Positions 1 through 10,675 are shown, counted from the stretch's first letter. The stretch: 64,000 nucleotides of DNA from Adiantum capillus-veneris (GCA_014529385.2 CM043950.1:79604343-79668342), one strand, 5' to 3'. The notes: a model not told the origin generated them from the sequence alone. A program made the numbers and translations.

Positions 1-12
1 GCATTTCCAGTC

Positions 13-399
13 ATGCCTTTTGGTCTCACCAACGCTCTGGCCACCTTTCAACGATTCATGAACACGGTCTTCCAACCTTACCTTGGTAATTCCATAAGGG
101 TTTTCATCGATGACTTTTGTATTTACAGCTCCAAAAGTATGCATCTTGGCAAGATTGATGAAGGATTTACTCGTTTAGCTAAGCTGGGTGGACAACTAAA
201 CAAGGACAAATGTCACATTGGGGAAAGCAAGGTTACACTATTGGGGCATGTAGTGTCCATTGATGGAATCAAGGTAGATCCTGAAAAGATAGAAACATTG
301 CTAAATCTACCTTCCCCAACTTCCATCAAACAATTAATCTCTTTCTTGCAAAAGCTAAGATATTTGAGTAGATTCATACACTTACTCTACAACAGCTGA
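13..399 (+). pseudogene. Ty3/gypsy reverse transcriptase fragment, family A copy 1
   Basis: C-terminal half of a gypsy reverse transcriptase, entering from the window edge. It opens with the [17 protein letters not shown]-type block (one A replaced by L) and has the catalytic FIDD box in the stretch reading [11 protein letters not shown]. The LLGHVVS and [13 protein letters not shown] thumb motifs follow. The frame breaks near 385 because, against the second copy at 23640-23680, about 19 bp are missing between two CTCT repeats. The protein would have copied element RNA into DNA in a virus-like particle. The upstream fingers, protease and gag lie outside the window. Confidence 0.9.
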
Positions 400-461
400 C
401 TCGTCAAGAGACGCTTGTTTGGAGTGAAGAAAGTGATGGGCATTTTAGAGAGATAAAAAAA

Positions 462-1721
462 ATGTTAGGGTCACTCCCTGTAATCCTCCAACCTTGTTGG
501 GAGGAAACATTCTTTGTAAACCCTAGTGTGGGAGAAGAGGCCATTGGTGCTGCCCTCCTACAAAAAGATCCAAAAACATCCTTTATGAGTCCTGTGTATT
601 TTGCTAGCCGCCTCATGGAAAACACAGAGAAGGCCTACACCCTGATGGAACAGCTAGTGTTAGCTCTCATGTATGCGGTAACCAAATTTCGGCCATACTT
701 GCTGCCGAAGAGGTTTGTAATTATCATTGTGGAGGATATGTTTCCCTATGCACTACAACATATGGAAATCTTTGACAAAATAGCAAAGTGGGTGGTCCAA
801 CTTCAAGAGTTTGATTATACAATACAGGTTGAAAGAAAAACTCGAGCATGCTTAGCCGACATTTTAACAAACAAGTGCTATGAAAAAGTTTTCCATTTGA
901 AGAGAAAGGAACTTCCACCACCTTCAGCTCTAGAGGCTCTGGTCAATGCTTATAGCCTCTACTTTGATGGAGCATCCAAGAGAACCAAGGGTAAGGCAGC
1001 TGCAAGCACTGTGGTCTTATCTCCATTGGTAGAGAGGATCCATGGTGAAGGGATCACTCTAGAAGATGTCCACTCCAACAATGAAGCAGAATACCAAGCT
1101 CTAATTTATGGCCTTTGTTGGTGCCTAGATAATTCAATTGAGAGGTTAAATGCTTTTGGTGACTCCATGCTTTTGGTAAGGCAAATGCAAGGTACATGGG
1201 CTTGCAAAAATGCCAGTCTCTCTACTAAAATGAGAGAAGCCAAAGCTCTTATGAGGAGGTTTAGGGAGGCACAAGTACATCATGTGCCAAGAGACCAGAA
1301 CAAGGATGCATACCACCTAGCATCATCGAAGTTAAATGAGTCAATAGTGGGAGCAGTGGCCATCAAACTTCCACTTCAGCAAGGCAAGGAGGACTTAGAA
1401 GATAATATGCACATTCTGGAGCAAGGAGAGGCTCCTAAACACTTGAATGCAGGGGAAAGGCGATGGTTAGCTAGGAAGGCTACCAGGTATCGCATAGTAT
1501 ATGATAACTTGTATTGTCTTGGTAACTATGGTGTGCTTAGGAGAGTGCCTTTGAAGAGTGAAATTGAAGAGATTTTAAAAGCTTGTCACGATGATATGTG
1601 CGGAGGACACTTTGCACACGACATCACTAGTAAAAAGGTTCTACAAGCTGGGTTTACTCGGCCAAGTCTTCATCGTGATGTCAAATACTGGTGTCAACAT
1701 GTGATGAATGTCAGAAAGTAG
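462..1721 (+). pseudogene. Ty3/gypsy double RNase H plus integrase N-terminus, family A copy 1
   Basis: Open stretch of 419 codons. Residues about 1-150 are the native gypsy RNase H, in which the usual first catalytic aspartate region (TDAS) reads VNPSVGEEAIG. Residues about 160-300 are a second, archaeal-type RNase H with YFDGA, NNEAEYQAL and FGDSMLLV; its last acidic position reads NKDAYHLA where NxEADxLA is expected. The start of the integrase zinc-binding region (CHDDMCGGHFAHD) follows. This RT, RNase H, archaeal RNase H, integrase order is typical of Tat-lineage elements (established knowledge). The frame is lost inside the zinc motif near 1715. Confidence 0.9.
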
Positions 1722-2690
1722 GACCACGACGGGTCATAGCTGAACCTCAAAACCCAATAAAGGTATATGGGCCCTTTGAGAAGTGGGGAATTGATGCCAT
1801 AGGGCCTCTACCACGCACTCAGTCAGGTAAAGAGTACATCATTATGGGAGTAGACTAGATGGGCTGATGCAGACCAATAGAATTACTGCTAAGGATGTGA
1901 GTCAGTTCATCTTTGACCACATCTGTTGCCGGTTTATCACCCCTCTTGAAATACTATCTGATTGAGGACCAGGGTTTAGAGCAGACTTGGTAGGAGAACT
2001 CATGCAGAAGCTAAATATTCAGCATCAACACTCTACTCCTTACTACCCTCAGTGCAATGGCTTGGTAGAAAAGGTAAATGGAATCATTTGCAAAATTATC
2101 ACCAAATAGGTACATGCCAGGCGCCAAGATTGGGACAAACACCTGAATGGAGCTCTATGGGCCTATAGAACCTCCTTCAAAACCACATTAGGGTACACTC
2201 CCTTTCATTTGGTTTATTTAAAGGAGGCGCTTTTGCCCATTGAAGTGAAGTTAACAAGTCTTCGAATATTGGGTAGCCAGGTAGGCTCTGAAGAGGAGAA
2301 AGTACATCAAAGGATCATTGATCTAGAGAGGCTGCAATTGGATCGTGAAGAAGCCATCAACCACTATTCTCAAGAAGCAGAGAAGCACATAGAAAAGTTC
2401 AACAAAAAGCTAGCATCCAAAGACATCAAAAAGGGATCTCTGGTGCTTCGATATGACAATCGCTTCGACACTCGTAAGGATGGAAAGTTTCTTTTTCAGT
2501 GGGAAGGCCCGTTCTTGGTCACCAAAAAGTTCAAAAATGGCTCTTACAGACTTCAAGACATTGATGGTAAAGTGCACAAGACCAGGACAAATGGATGGCG
2601 TCTACAGACTTATCGCATCAGGATAAGGTCAGCCCAAGATCAAAGAAAGCAGGCTAGAGGCATAAACACCCCTAGCCAGGTTTGGGGGGG
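1722..2690 (+). pseudogene. Ty3/gypsy integrase core and C-terminus, broken, family A copy 1
   Basis: Continues the integrase in several frames: FEKWGIDAIGPLP (first catalytic Asp) near 1776-1815, a short deletion at 1855-1870, the second Asp block near 1960 (a stop replaces the residue after SD), and QCNGLVEKVNG with the catalytic Glu near 2050-2080. A further stop lies at 2107-2109. The last open part, 2209-2724, holds the C-terminal region with LRYDNRFDTRKDGKF and FQWEGPFLV, a conserved tail of this family. Several lesions are shared with the second copy at 34969-35887, so this copy is certainly inactive. Confidence 0.88.
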
Positions 2691-2693
2691 CTA
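2681..2693 (+). promoter_or_regulatory. Polypurine tract of family A copy 1
   Basis: The run TTTGGGGGGGCTA directly precedes the LTR start TGATCCGAG. A purine-rich run here primes plus-strand DNA synthesis in LTR retrotransposons. The same run is at 35917-35928, and family B has an equivalent at 32270-32285. Confidence 0.7.
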
Positions 2694-3973
2694 TGATCCG
2701 AGCCTATCACAAATTTTTGTTTAGTATATTTTGTTGGTTTTCCTTGCTTCTAAAGGTTTACAATAAAATAAAGAGTGAAAACAACCTCTTGGAAAAATTC
2801 AAAAAATGATTCGATGGGAATTGTTTCCTTGACTAGTTCACCGGAGGTGAAAGGTAGAGGGAGAACCTAGTGGTAAAGGGAAGGGAAAATATGTAAATGT
2901 GGAAAGAAAAGATATGACGTGGTTGTGGAGCCATGAACCCCTGAATCAAGGGTCATGAGTGGCTCATATCATCATGGCTTTGGAGCCATATGATGATTCA
3001 AACAGATGGGACCCAGGTGGAAGACTTGGTAAAGGAAGGAAACAGACAAATGATTTTGCTGGATTTTTAAAAAATATTTCCACTCCGATCCAAGGAAGGT
3101 TGTCTTCATCAAAGTTGTAGCTGATGAGCTGGAAATTTTGACCATATGTTTTTTATAATTTTTGCATCTAAGGTCTAGGAGATATGGACAAAATGGCAGA
3201 CGCCATTTTTTTCAACTATGGTAGGGACCCCCCCCTCTACCTTTACACACACACCCTTCCTTTTCCACATTGAGTCCTTCTCTAAAAATCAGCCACTAGT
3301 CTTCTCACCCTCCCCTTCTTCCTCCTCTCTCTCAAGCTCAAAAAACCATCACAAATTCCTCTTCTAATCACCTCTCAAATCATGCTTAATCTTGTTGTAA
3401 CTCATAAGTTCTCATTCAACCCCTTTATATTATTACTAGATATGCATTGATTTTATGTAGATTCTTTACATTTTAAAATAAGGAAGCTCTTGGACTCAAG
3501 CTATGGAGGAAGGAGTGAAGACAACACAAGTGATGATGGAGCCAATTAGTTGCAAATTGGTCAACAAATCACTTGGAAGGAGCTTCTTCATTGGTTGAAT
3601 GTCCCTAATCAAGCTTCATTTGTACAAATTGCACTTGGATCTTAACCTCACTCCTAATCACTCTCTTTCCTATATAAAGAGGCCTCTCCTTTTGTAATTT
3701 CAAGTCTCCCTCAGCCCCATTGAGTCTTTGTATCACTCATCATGGGCCCATAAAGCTCATTCATTCACTCTATTCTTGCACATTATAGAGTGCAAATTGA
3801 TTTATGCTAGTAACCTCCCCTCCTCTTACTTATGTTAATTAAGAGAGATCTTTTATGTGTGTGTGTGAATGCTTGATGTGATTTTGGCTAATTCTTGAGT
3901 TGTTGTTTAGTAATCTACATGCTATTTGTGTTGGGAGTTCTTGAAGTTATCCATTACTTGTACACACACTAAA
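2694..3973 (+). repeat. LTR of family A copy 1, truncated at its 3' end
   Basis: Starts TGATCCGAGCC and is nearly the same as 6091-7366 and 35929-37206. Identity stops at 3973, about 25 bp before the CT microsatellite of the other copies, so roughly 220-225 bp of U5 are missing. A TATATAAA box is at 3671-3678. What follows has no primer-binding site, and the break may be a rearrangement near the CT tract. Confidence 0.9.
3671..3678 (+). promoter_or_regulatory. TATA box in LTR A copy 1
   Basis: TATATAAA followed by GAGGCC. It sits where the U3/R promoter of an LTR would be, about 500 bp before the LTR end in the complete copies. Matching boxes are at 7065 (changed to TATAAAAATAG) and 36906. 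Confidence 0.6.
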
Positions 3974-4370
3974 AGACCATATTAGGTAAAGTGGGAAAAT
4001 CCCAATTCCCAGGTTGGACAACTTTCAATATATCATGTACAAAATATAAAGATTTTCTCAAAAATTTGAGTTTTCTTAAGGTATTATTCCACTTTATGCA
4101 CATACAATGCACAATGAAAACAACTAAAATACCATGGTTTCAATCAATTTGATTATTAGGAGACGAGTATATTGCATCCATTATCGTTTTCTATGTTCTA
4201 CTATCCTACCTACAACTTATCTCAACATGGAGAGCTTGGTTTCTAGGTCAACCACTTGTCGAAGTTAATGTAAAAGTGACTCAAGGTTCACAACTTGTGA
4301 AAGCAAGGATCCATTGAGGAATACAATCCACTTGGATATTTTTCCTTAATTTATTGCATGTGACAAATGG
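3974..4370. other. Unassigned AT-rich sequence
   Basis: No coding signal and no resemblance to the other elements here was seen. It begins exactly where LTR A copy 1 breaks off and leads into the reverse-oriented tandem repeat. Confidence 0.5.
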
Positions 4371-5630
4371 AGCTTGGCTTGGAGAAATGGTGGACCTTTG
4401 ATTCTCTCCATGTTTCAATGGAGCCTATCTTCGAGGAATGGTGGAGCTTGCTTCTGTCCATGTTTCAATGGAGCCTAGCTTGAACAGTTGGTGGACCTTT
4501 GCTTCTCTCTATGTTTCAATAGAGTTAGCTTAGACACGTGGTGGATCTTCAAACTAAGCCAACTACTATCAATGTTTCCTAGCTTGGACAAGTGGTGGAG
4601 TGTTTCTCTACTCCATGTTTCAATCGATCTTATCTTGGACAAGTGTTGGACCTTAAAAAAAAAACCCCATGTACAACATAGAATGGATTTTCTAGATTTC
4701 AAGGGAGTCTAGATTTAACAAATGGTGGAGCTTATCTTCATCCATGTTTCAATGAAACTAGCTTGGACAAGTGGTGGACCTTGTAGCAAACCCCCCCATG
4801 TACAACATATCATTGGTTTTCTAAGTGATGGGAAGGAATACCATTCAAGATATAAACTTATAGCTTGGATAAGTAGTTGACTTTAAAACCAAATTCATCA
4901 TAATACAATGAAATACAGGTTAGCCAATTCCTAAATCTTGAGACCAAACCTCCCATGCTATTAGAGATAATATATTGGATAAGTGGTGGACCTTCTATTA
5001 TTTTCCCATGCCTAGTTTAGACTACCGGTACACTTTGCAGCTATAAAGGTTGGACGAGTTGTGGAGCCTTGTTTCTATCCATGTTTTATTGGATCCTAGC
5101 TTGGACAAGTGGTGGACCTTGGAAAAAATCTTCCATGTACAACATATATGAGTTTTTCCATGTTTTAATGGAACCTATCTTGGACAAATGGTGAAGCTTG
5201 CTTCTCTCTATGTTGATTTTGGAACTACCTTAGACAAGTGGTGGAGTTTTGCTTTTCTAATCTTCATAATACAATGAAGTATATGTTGGTTACATGGTGA
5301 ATCTTAAGGTCAAACCCCCATTTTACTAGAGATGATAGGTTGGAGAAGTGGATCAACCTTATATCATTTCTCCATGACTATATTGGACAATTAGTAGACC
5401 TAACATCTCTCTATGTTGTCTAGAGATAAGCTTGGACAAGTGATGGACCCTGCTTCTCTCCTCCCTTGGTTTACTAGTTTGAAGACTCAGTATATATACT
5501 TTCTTAGATCTATCTTGAACAAGTGGTGGACCTTGTATCCACAATCTTAATTCATTACAAAAAAGTATATGAAAAAATAACATAGGAATCTTGGTTTGAA
5601 GGTCAAGCAATTAGCTTCCAAATGCACATA
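4371..5630 (-). repeat. Tandem repeat block, reverse orientation of the 47.5-57.9 kb array
   Basis: Degenerate units of about 50-70 bp carry AGCTTGGACAAGTGGTGGA and CCATGTTTCAATGGAGCC. These are the reverse complements of the CCACTTGTCCAAGCT and GGCTCCATTGAAACATGG units that fill 47560-57910. Short open frames here and in the main array follow the repeat and are not taken as genes. Confidence 0.85.
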
Positions 5631-6090
5631 ATAATATATTTTCCACCCATAATAAAAGAAAGTTAAATATGTTATTACCAAATTGACAAAGGTAACGTCC
5701 AAGAATTCTAGCTTTGCATCTTGTCAGATCTAAATCTTTATCAAGGCGACATGCATGTATACATCAACTTTCAAGCCATTCAAGAATACATGCACTTAGA
5801 TTCCATAGTTTTGTTTTCAAATTCTTTTAGGTTCTAAAACTCTTTGACATAAAGTATATAATGACAAAATTCTTGAAGCAAACATTTGTGCCCAAGAAAA
5901 AGATCCCTCTCACATATTTAAACTCCATGAATTCTCTGATCCATACTTACAAGTTTTATTGTGACATCAAACATCAATTCTCTCATAGTTACAAATAAAT
6001 GCAACCTCGATATGAATTGACAAAAAACGAATTTCTTTTACTATATGACCCAACATAGGCCCCAATCAAATAAAAAATGAGTCCCAAAAA
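5631..6090. other. Unassigned AT-rich sequence
   Basis: No gene or repeat relation recognised. It ends at 6090, where LTR sequence starts without its expected first TG (GTCCCAAAAA, then ATCCGAGCC). Confidence 0.5.
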
Positions 6091-7391
6091 ATCCGAGCCT
6101 ATCACAAATTTTTGTTTACTATATTTTGTTGGTTTTCCTTGCTTCTAAAGGTTTACAATAAAAGGAAGAGTGAGAACAACCTCTTGGAAAAACTCAAAAA
6201 ATGATTTGATGGGAATTTTTTCCTTGACTAGTTCACTGGAGGTGAAAGGTAGAGGGAGAACCTAGTGGTAAAGGGAAGGGAAAATATATAAATATGAAAA
6301 GAAAAGATATGATGTGGTTGTGGAGCCATGAACCCCTGAATCAAGGGTCATGAGTGGCTCATATCATCATGGATTTGGAGCCATATGATGATTCAAACAG
6401 ATGGGACCCAGGTGGAAGACTTGGTAAAGGAAGATAACATACAAATGATTTTGCTGGATTTTTAAAAAATATTTCCACTCCGATGCAAGGAAGGTTGTCT
6501 CCATCAAAGTTGTAGCTGATGAGCTGGAAATTTTGACCATATTTGTTTTATAATTTTTGCATCTAAGGTCTAGGAGATATGGCGAAAATAGCTAACGCCG
6601 GTTTTTTCAACTATCGTAGGGAACCCCCCTCTACCTTTACACACACACCCTTCCTTTTCCACATTGAGTCCTTCTCTAGAAATCAGCCATTAGTCTTCTC
6701 ACCCTCCCCTTCTTCCTCCTCTCTCTCAAGCTCAAAAAACCATCACAAATTCCTCTTCTAATCATCTCTCAAATCATGCTTAATCTTGTTGTAATTCATA
6801 AGTTCTCATTCAACCCCTTGATATTATTACTAGATATGCATTGATTTTATGTAGATTCTTTACATTTTAAAATAAGGAAGCTCTTGGACTCAATCTATGG
6901 AGGAAGGAGTCAAGACAACACAAGTGATGATGGAGCCAATTAGTTGCAAATTGGTCAACAAATGACTTGAAAGGAGCTTCTTCATTGGTTCCATGTCCCT
7001 AATCAAGCTTCATTTGTACAAATTGCACTTGGATCTTAATCTCACTCCTAATCACTCTCTTTCCTATAAAAATAGCCCCCCCCCTTTGTAATTTCAAGTC
7101 TCCCTGAGCCCCATTGAGTCTTTGTATCACTCATCACGAGCCCATAAAGCTCATTCATTCACTCTATTCTTGCATATTATAGAGTGAAAATTATTTTATG
7201 ATAGTAACCTCCCCTCCTCTTACTTATGTTAATTAAGAGAGATCTTTTATGTGTGTGTGTGAGTGCTTGATGTGAATTTGGCTAATTATTGAGTTGTTGT
7301 TTAGTAATCTACATGCTATTTGTGTTGAGAGTGCTTGAAGTTATCCATTCCTTGTACACACACTAAGGTTAATGCTTCATTCATAGTGATA

Positions 7392-7455
<64 letters not shown>

Positions 7456-7569
7456 TGTAGGGTTCCTAGTCCACGCTTCCAGAGTAGGTGGTGCCCTCAT
7501 CTCATTTCCCTTGTGGCGCAATGGAGTTTGTTTTGGTGTAGAGGCCGCCATTCCAAATTTCCTTCGTCA
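6091..7569 (+). repeat. 5' LTR of family A element
   Basis: Matches 2694-3973 and 35929-37431. The terminal TG is replaced by AA at 6089-6090; the LTR ends ...TCGTCA at 7569. It holds a TATA-like box TATAAAAATAG at 7065-7075 and a (CT)n tract at 7393-7452. The downstream primer-binding site marks it as the upstream LTR. Confidence 0.9.
7393..7452. repeat. CT microsatellite in LTR A
   Basis: About 60 bp of pure CT dinucleotides in the U5 part of the LTR. The same tract in the 3' LTR (37233-37313) is about 80 bp, so it has changed length since insertion. Confidence 0.95.
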
Positions 7570-7574
7570 TAAAT

Positions 7575-7591
7575 TGGTGCCCCCACTGAGG
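7575..7591 (+). promoter_or_regulatory. Primer-binding site of family A
   Basis: TGGTGCCCCCACTGAGG begins 5 bp after the LTR end. TGG pairs with the CCA end of a tRNA primer (established for LTR retrotransposons). The same run, with the second base changed, is at 25406-25422 in family B. The tRNA was not identified. Confidence 0.75.
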
Positions 7592-7712
7592 AATTCTCAA
7601 GCAGCGCTCTGCCAATCCTATAAGGGAAGGTCCATCAAATTCTCCAAGACTTCCACTATGGTCCTCCCAAGAAGCTCGAGAAAAGAAGCGTCTTTATCGA
7701 CAAACGGCACGT

Positions 7713-8123
7713 ATGCGGGTAAAGAGAGTTAAGTACATACACCCTTCTTTGCTTCAAGGAAAATCTTGTAGTCATCAAGTCCCTAGGTCAAAGCATTGTG
7801 TTGAGTGCTTCGTGGCTAGTGTGAAGACACTTCCTTTGAAGCCTCGACTTCAGGTGGTGAAAGCACTCTCAAACTCGGGTATTAACAAGTTTTTGGAGGG
7901 GGAGCTATACATCAATGGTGTGCGGTATTGGCAAGAGGCTACATATGGTGATGCACTCCAACTACTACTAGTAGGAAGGCTCAAGGTGGTTGAGAGGGTA
8001 GCCATTGAACCCTATGAACTCTACAAAGCTGAAGATGGTCACACGAAAGCTAGGCTAATCACTGGTGAGAAAATTCTTCGCATCTCTCAAATGGTGGGAT
8101 CCAAGAGTGCTGAACTTCAATGA
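7713..8123 (+). CDS. Pre-gag protein X of family A, putative zinc-binding
   Basis: 136-codon frame between the primer-binding site and gag; the frame stays open upstream to about 7660, so the true start is unsure. Near residue 20 there is a C-x-H-x7-C-x-x-C pattern ending HCVECF. A core with YINGVRYWQEATYGDALQLL, RLKVVERVAI and a closing GEKILRISQMVG segment follows. Family B (25859-26444) encodes the same order, with CPHEDHFGYCPKCF and HINGV...YGNSIQLLL. Conservation of the cysteines and histidine between diverged families suggests a real protein. Tat/Ogre elements are known to carry extra ORFs ahead of gag, but I recognise no named domain. The function is unknown. Confidence 0.65.
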   Translation: MRVKRVKYIHPSLLQGKSCSHQVPRSKHCVECFVASVKTLPLKPRLQVVKALSNSGINKFLEGELYINGVRYWQEATYGDALQLLLVGRLKVVERVAIEPYELYKAEDGHTKARLITGEKILRISQMVGSKSAELQ

Positions 8124-8156
8124 AGTGCTTCATGGAAGTTTTTATTTAATGCACCA

Positions 8157-8366
8157 ATGAATAATCCCATTTTCTACAACTTTCAATCAGTTCAAAATAT
8201 TAGGGTGAATGTGTGCATTGATAGAAAGATTTTTTTCCAACAAAGATTGGTCTTCTATTTTGGAGCTGAGAGGTTGAGAGAGATATTGTTGTCCCCTGAC
8301 CCTATAATATTTCCTATTTTGGACTATAATGTATATTTTGATGTTCACATCTTGATCTTGCTTTAA
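8157..8366 (+). CDS. Pre-gag small protein Y1 of family A
   Basis: 69 codons. The core reads IRVNVCIDRKIFFQQR, then FGAERLREILLSPDPI and DYNVYFDVHIL. Near-identical patterns occur at 26449-26688 (family B) and 12860-13078 (family D, minus strand), and a paralogue (Y2) follows 10 bp downstream. The ends line up across copies, with an MN start and a run of hydrophobic residues before the stop, which argues for a translated unit. No known domain recognised; it lacks a signal peptide, and the last residues could be a beta strand. Confidence 0.6.
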   Translation: MNNPIFYNFQSVQNIRVNVCIDRKIFFQQRLVFYFGAERLREILLSPDPIIFPILDYNVYFDVHILILL

Positions 8367-8375
8367 GCATACTCC

Positions 8376-8588
8376 ATGAATCATAGGGATTTATATGGAC
8401 CTTTCCAACCTCTTGCTAGAGAAACTGTGCATATAATAGCTAGCACAAAGCTTAGATTCCAAAACATCATAAGGAACTTACTAGGCCCTCGTCGTCTAGC
8501 TGAGATTAATGCATCTATCAATCCATTTATTCTACCCTTAATAAGATATGATTTGGGCCTAGATGTTTTCATCTTTGTGCTGTATTGA
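8376..8588 (+). CDS. Pre-gag small protein Y2 of family A, paralogue of Y1
   Basis: 70 codons. It aligns with Y1 over its length: STKLRFQNIIRNLLG against DRKIFFQQRLVFYFG, then RRLAEINASINPFILP against ERLREILLSPDPIIFP, then the shared Y....DV.I..L ending. The minus-strand family D copy has the same Y1-Y2 order (12651-12863 is its Y2), whereas family B shows only one Y. The stop at 8586-8588 is about 20 bp before the gag start codons at 8608 and 8611, so translation of gag from the same RNA would need reinitiation, readthrough or splicing. Confidence 0.6.
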   Translation: MNHRDLYGPFQPLARETVHIIASTKLRFQNIIRNLLGPRRLAEINASINPFILPLIRYDLGLDVFIFVLY

Positions 8589-8607
8589 GAGGAAGGCAAC
8601 CCATTTT

Positions 8608-8785
8608 ATGATGGATTTCCCTAATTTTTTTGGGCGTAGTGGGGAAAATGGTGGGGATTTTTTGGATAACTTGGAGATGGCTTTCCTTGTCTCTGGGAGG
8701 GATGACGAAGCATTGAAATTGAGATCTTTTCCTTTGGTGCTCAAAGAAGAATCTAGGGTATGGTTCCAGGCTCTAGATCCAACCT
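8608..8785 (+). pseudogene. Gag N-terminus of family A, cut by insertion
   Basis: Starts ATGATGGATTTCCC and encodes the first 59 or so Gag residues (MDFPNFFGRSGENGGDF, DNLEMAFLVSGRDDEALKLR, WFQALDP), colinear with family B Gag at 26780-26955. Coding similarity ends at about 8785, where the hairpin element begins. The matching downstream part of family A resumes only at about 22297, in the protease region, so the central Gag is gone. Confidence 0.85.
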
Positions 8786-9791
8786 GTGAGGTCCCTGCCC
8801 CTTGTCGAGAGGAGCGGAGTACCTTTGATAAGTCTCCAATCCTGATAAGGAAAAACCAACGGACATTGCCTTAGCTACTACGTAGCCACGGGCATGAACC
8901 GTTAGTGAAGGATTGGTCCTATCTTAGAGTGGCCAACCTGTGCGCTTTTTTCTCCATGTTTCAGAAGCACAGCCACCAAGGTTTGTCTCTTTTAAGATTC
9001 ATGACTAAAAACAAATTGTAGCGTTGGAAAGTTACCCGACTCATCGGGTCCACCTGTCCATAGAATGATACCGTCGGGGTATCATTCTCCCACTTTCCAC
9101 ACCACACTCACCCTTCTTTTGTTATCTAATTACTACCACACTGTTTAAACATACATGTTCCTTTACTTTATTTATGATACTCGTTCGTTAAAACAGCCCT
9201 TCAAACAGTATTACAAACAATTGTCAAACAAGAAGTCGTCCAATTTTTAAACCAACAACCCTTGGATTAGGTTCACTCAAGAATCTCTACTGGTGCTATT
9301 ATGTCCGATCTGTATATACATTATTTATAAAAACCCTTGTCCTCATGAGCGTCCCATACCGCTCGACCAGTACTCGTTGTGCTAATCTGGATGTACTCCT
9401 GTCACAGCAACAACGGTGCCAATTTGGGCGTCATCCTCACGCCACGGCAAAACAAAACCGCAGTATCCAGCTGGGCTAATCTGGGTGTACTCCCACCACA
9501 GCATCAGCGGTGCCATCCTGGGCGTCATCTCACGCCTCGGCAACTGCCACATAATACCAGCGCTAGTAAGTAGAGATACTTGAGAAAAACCATACCGAAG
9601 GTTTTGGACAAACATTCTTTCCTATAGCAACCAATTTAACCAGACAATCTTTCCTACTTGTCAAACATATGACGCGTTTCTTGGGGTTAAGCCCCGTGGT
9701 TTCGGTCCGTGTTTTCTTTTCATAAGGTAAATAATATATTCCTATGGTCTCGCATATGCAATGACGCATAACTTGAAACTGCAATACTAAC

Positions 9792-9905
9792 CTGTACCAT
9801 AGCTCCGATTGGTGGAAACATAGCATTTTCCGCAGGGATTCCACCGTTACTTGTACCAGCTTCATGATCATTAGCGCCTTGGGTTCGAGCACGCTTTGGA
9901 GCCAT
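9792..9905 (-). pseudogene. Left-arm copy of a short first exon (MAPKRARTQG start)
   Basis: Minus-strand ATG at 9905, about 38 codons beginning MAPKRARTQGANDHEAG and ending at CAG followed by GTTAGT, a good splice-donor match. It mirrors 11058-11180 with a few substitutions and a 9 bp deletion. The basic start resembles N-termini of some plant retroelement Gag proteins, but I cannot name it. Confidence 0.4.
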
Positions 9906-10364
9906 TTTTTTTTGTACTACACTTATGTTATACACTTAGAACTTTAAATTGGTCAATTTTCCTAGTAATCTCCTTGTTTTCAAAGAGAGTCTGTAATTTG
10001 AACTCTCGTCAACTCGGATTCACATTTAGTGTTGTTGTTCTACATCTAATTTCTATACATCAAATATTTACTAATCTTAATTAATCAACAATTAAGTGTG
10101 TAAATTATGAGTGAAAGTTTAGGAATGCATTACTTTTATGCATGACGTTTCTAATCCAATTCTAACTTCAATTCTATACTTGAACTAAATCAATTTTTAG
10201 TATTATTCAAAATTCTATTTAACTGAATTGACAATAACATTTGTGAATGAGAATTTCATCATGTATAATAAGAATATGATGAGTTCTCTTATGTATTAAC
10301 TTTCAATTAACAATATATAAGTTAATAGTAAAGATGTACTAACTAGAGAGAATAGGTATACTTA

Positions 10365-10675
10365 CAGAGATTAGAGTAAGAGAAAACATACACACACATC
10401 TTTTATAAAGTTAATTGATTCTTACTATCCATTAGAAAGATTAGAGTAAAAGAGAACACACACACATACTTTTCTAAAGCTAATTGAATCTCACCAATCT
10501 ATTAGAGAGATTAGAGTAAAAGATAACACACACACACACACATATCCTTCTTAAAGCTAATTGAATCTTACTAATCTATTAGAAGATTAGAGTAATAGAT
10601 AGCACACACACACACACATAACTAATTGAATCTTACTAATCTATTAGAGAGATTAGAGTAAGAGATAGCACACAT
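10365..10675 (+). repeat. Tandem repeat of about 85 bp in the hairpin loop
   Basis: About four units of the form AGAGATTAGAGTAA, (AC)n, then CTAATTGAATCTTACTAATC. The CA tract varies in length between units. Unit boundaries are approximate. Confidence 0.8.

Noticed and set aside
9379-9615. Overlapping frames in the hairpin arms (also 11357-11593)
   Set aside because: They mirror each other because the arms are inverted copies; no family resemblance and no sign of selection.
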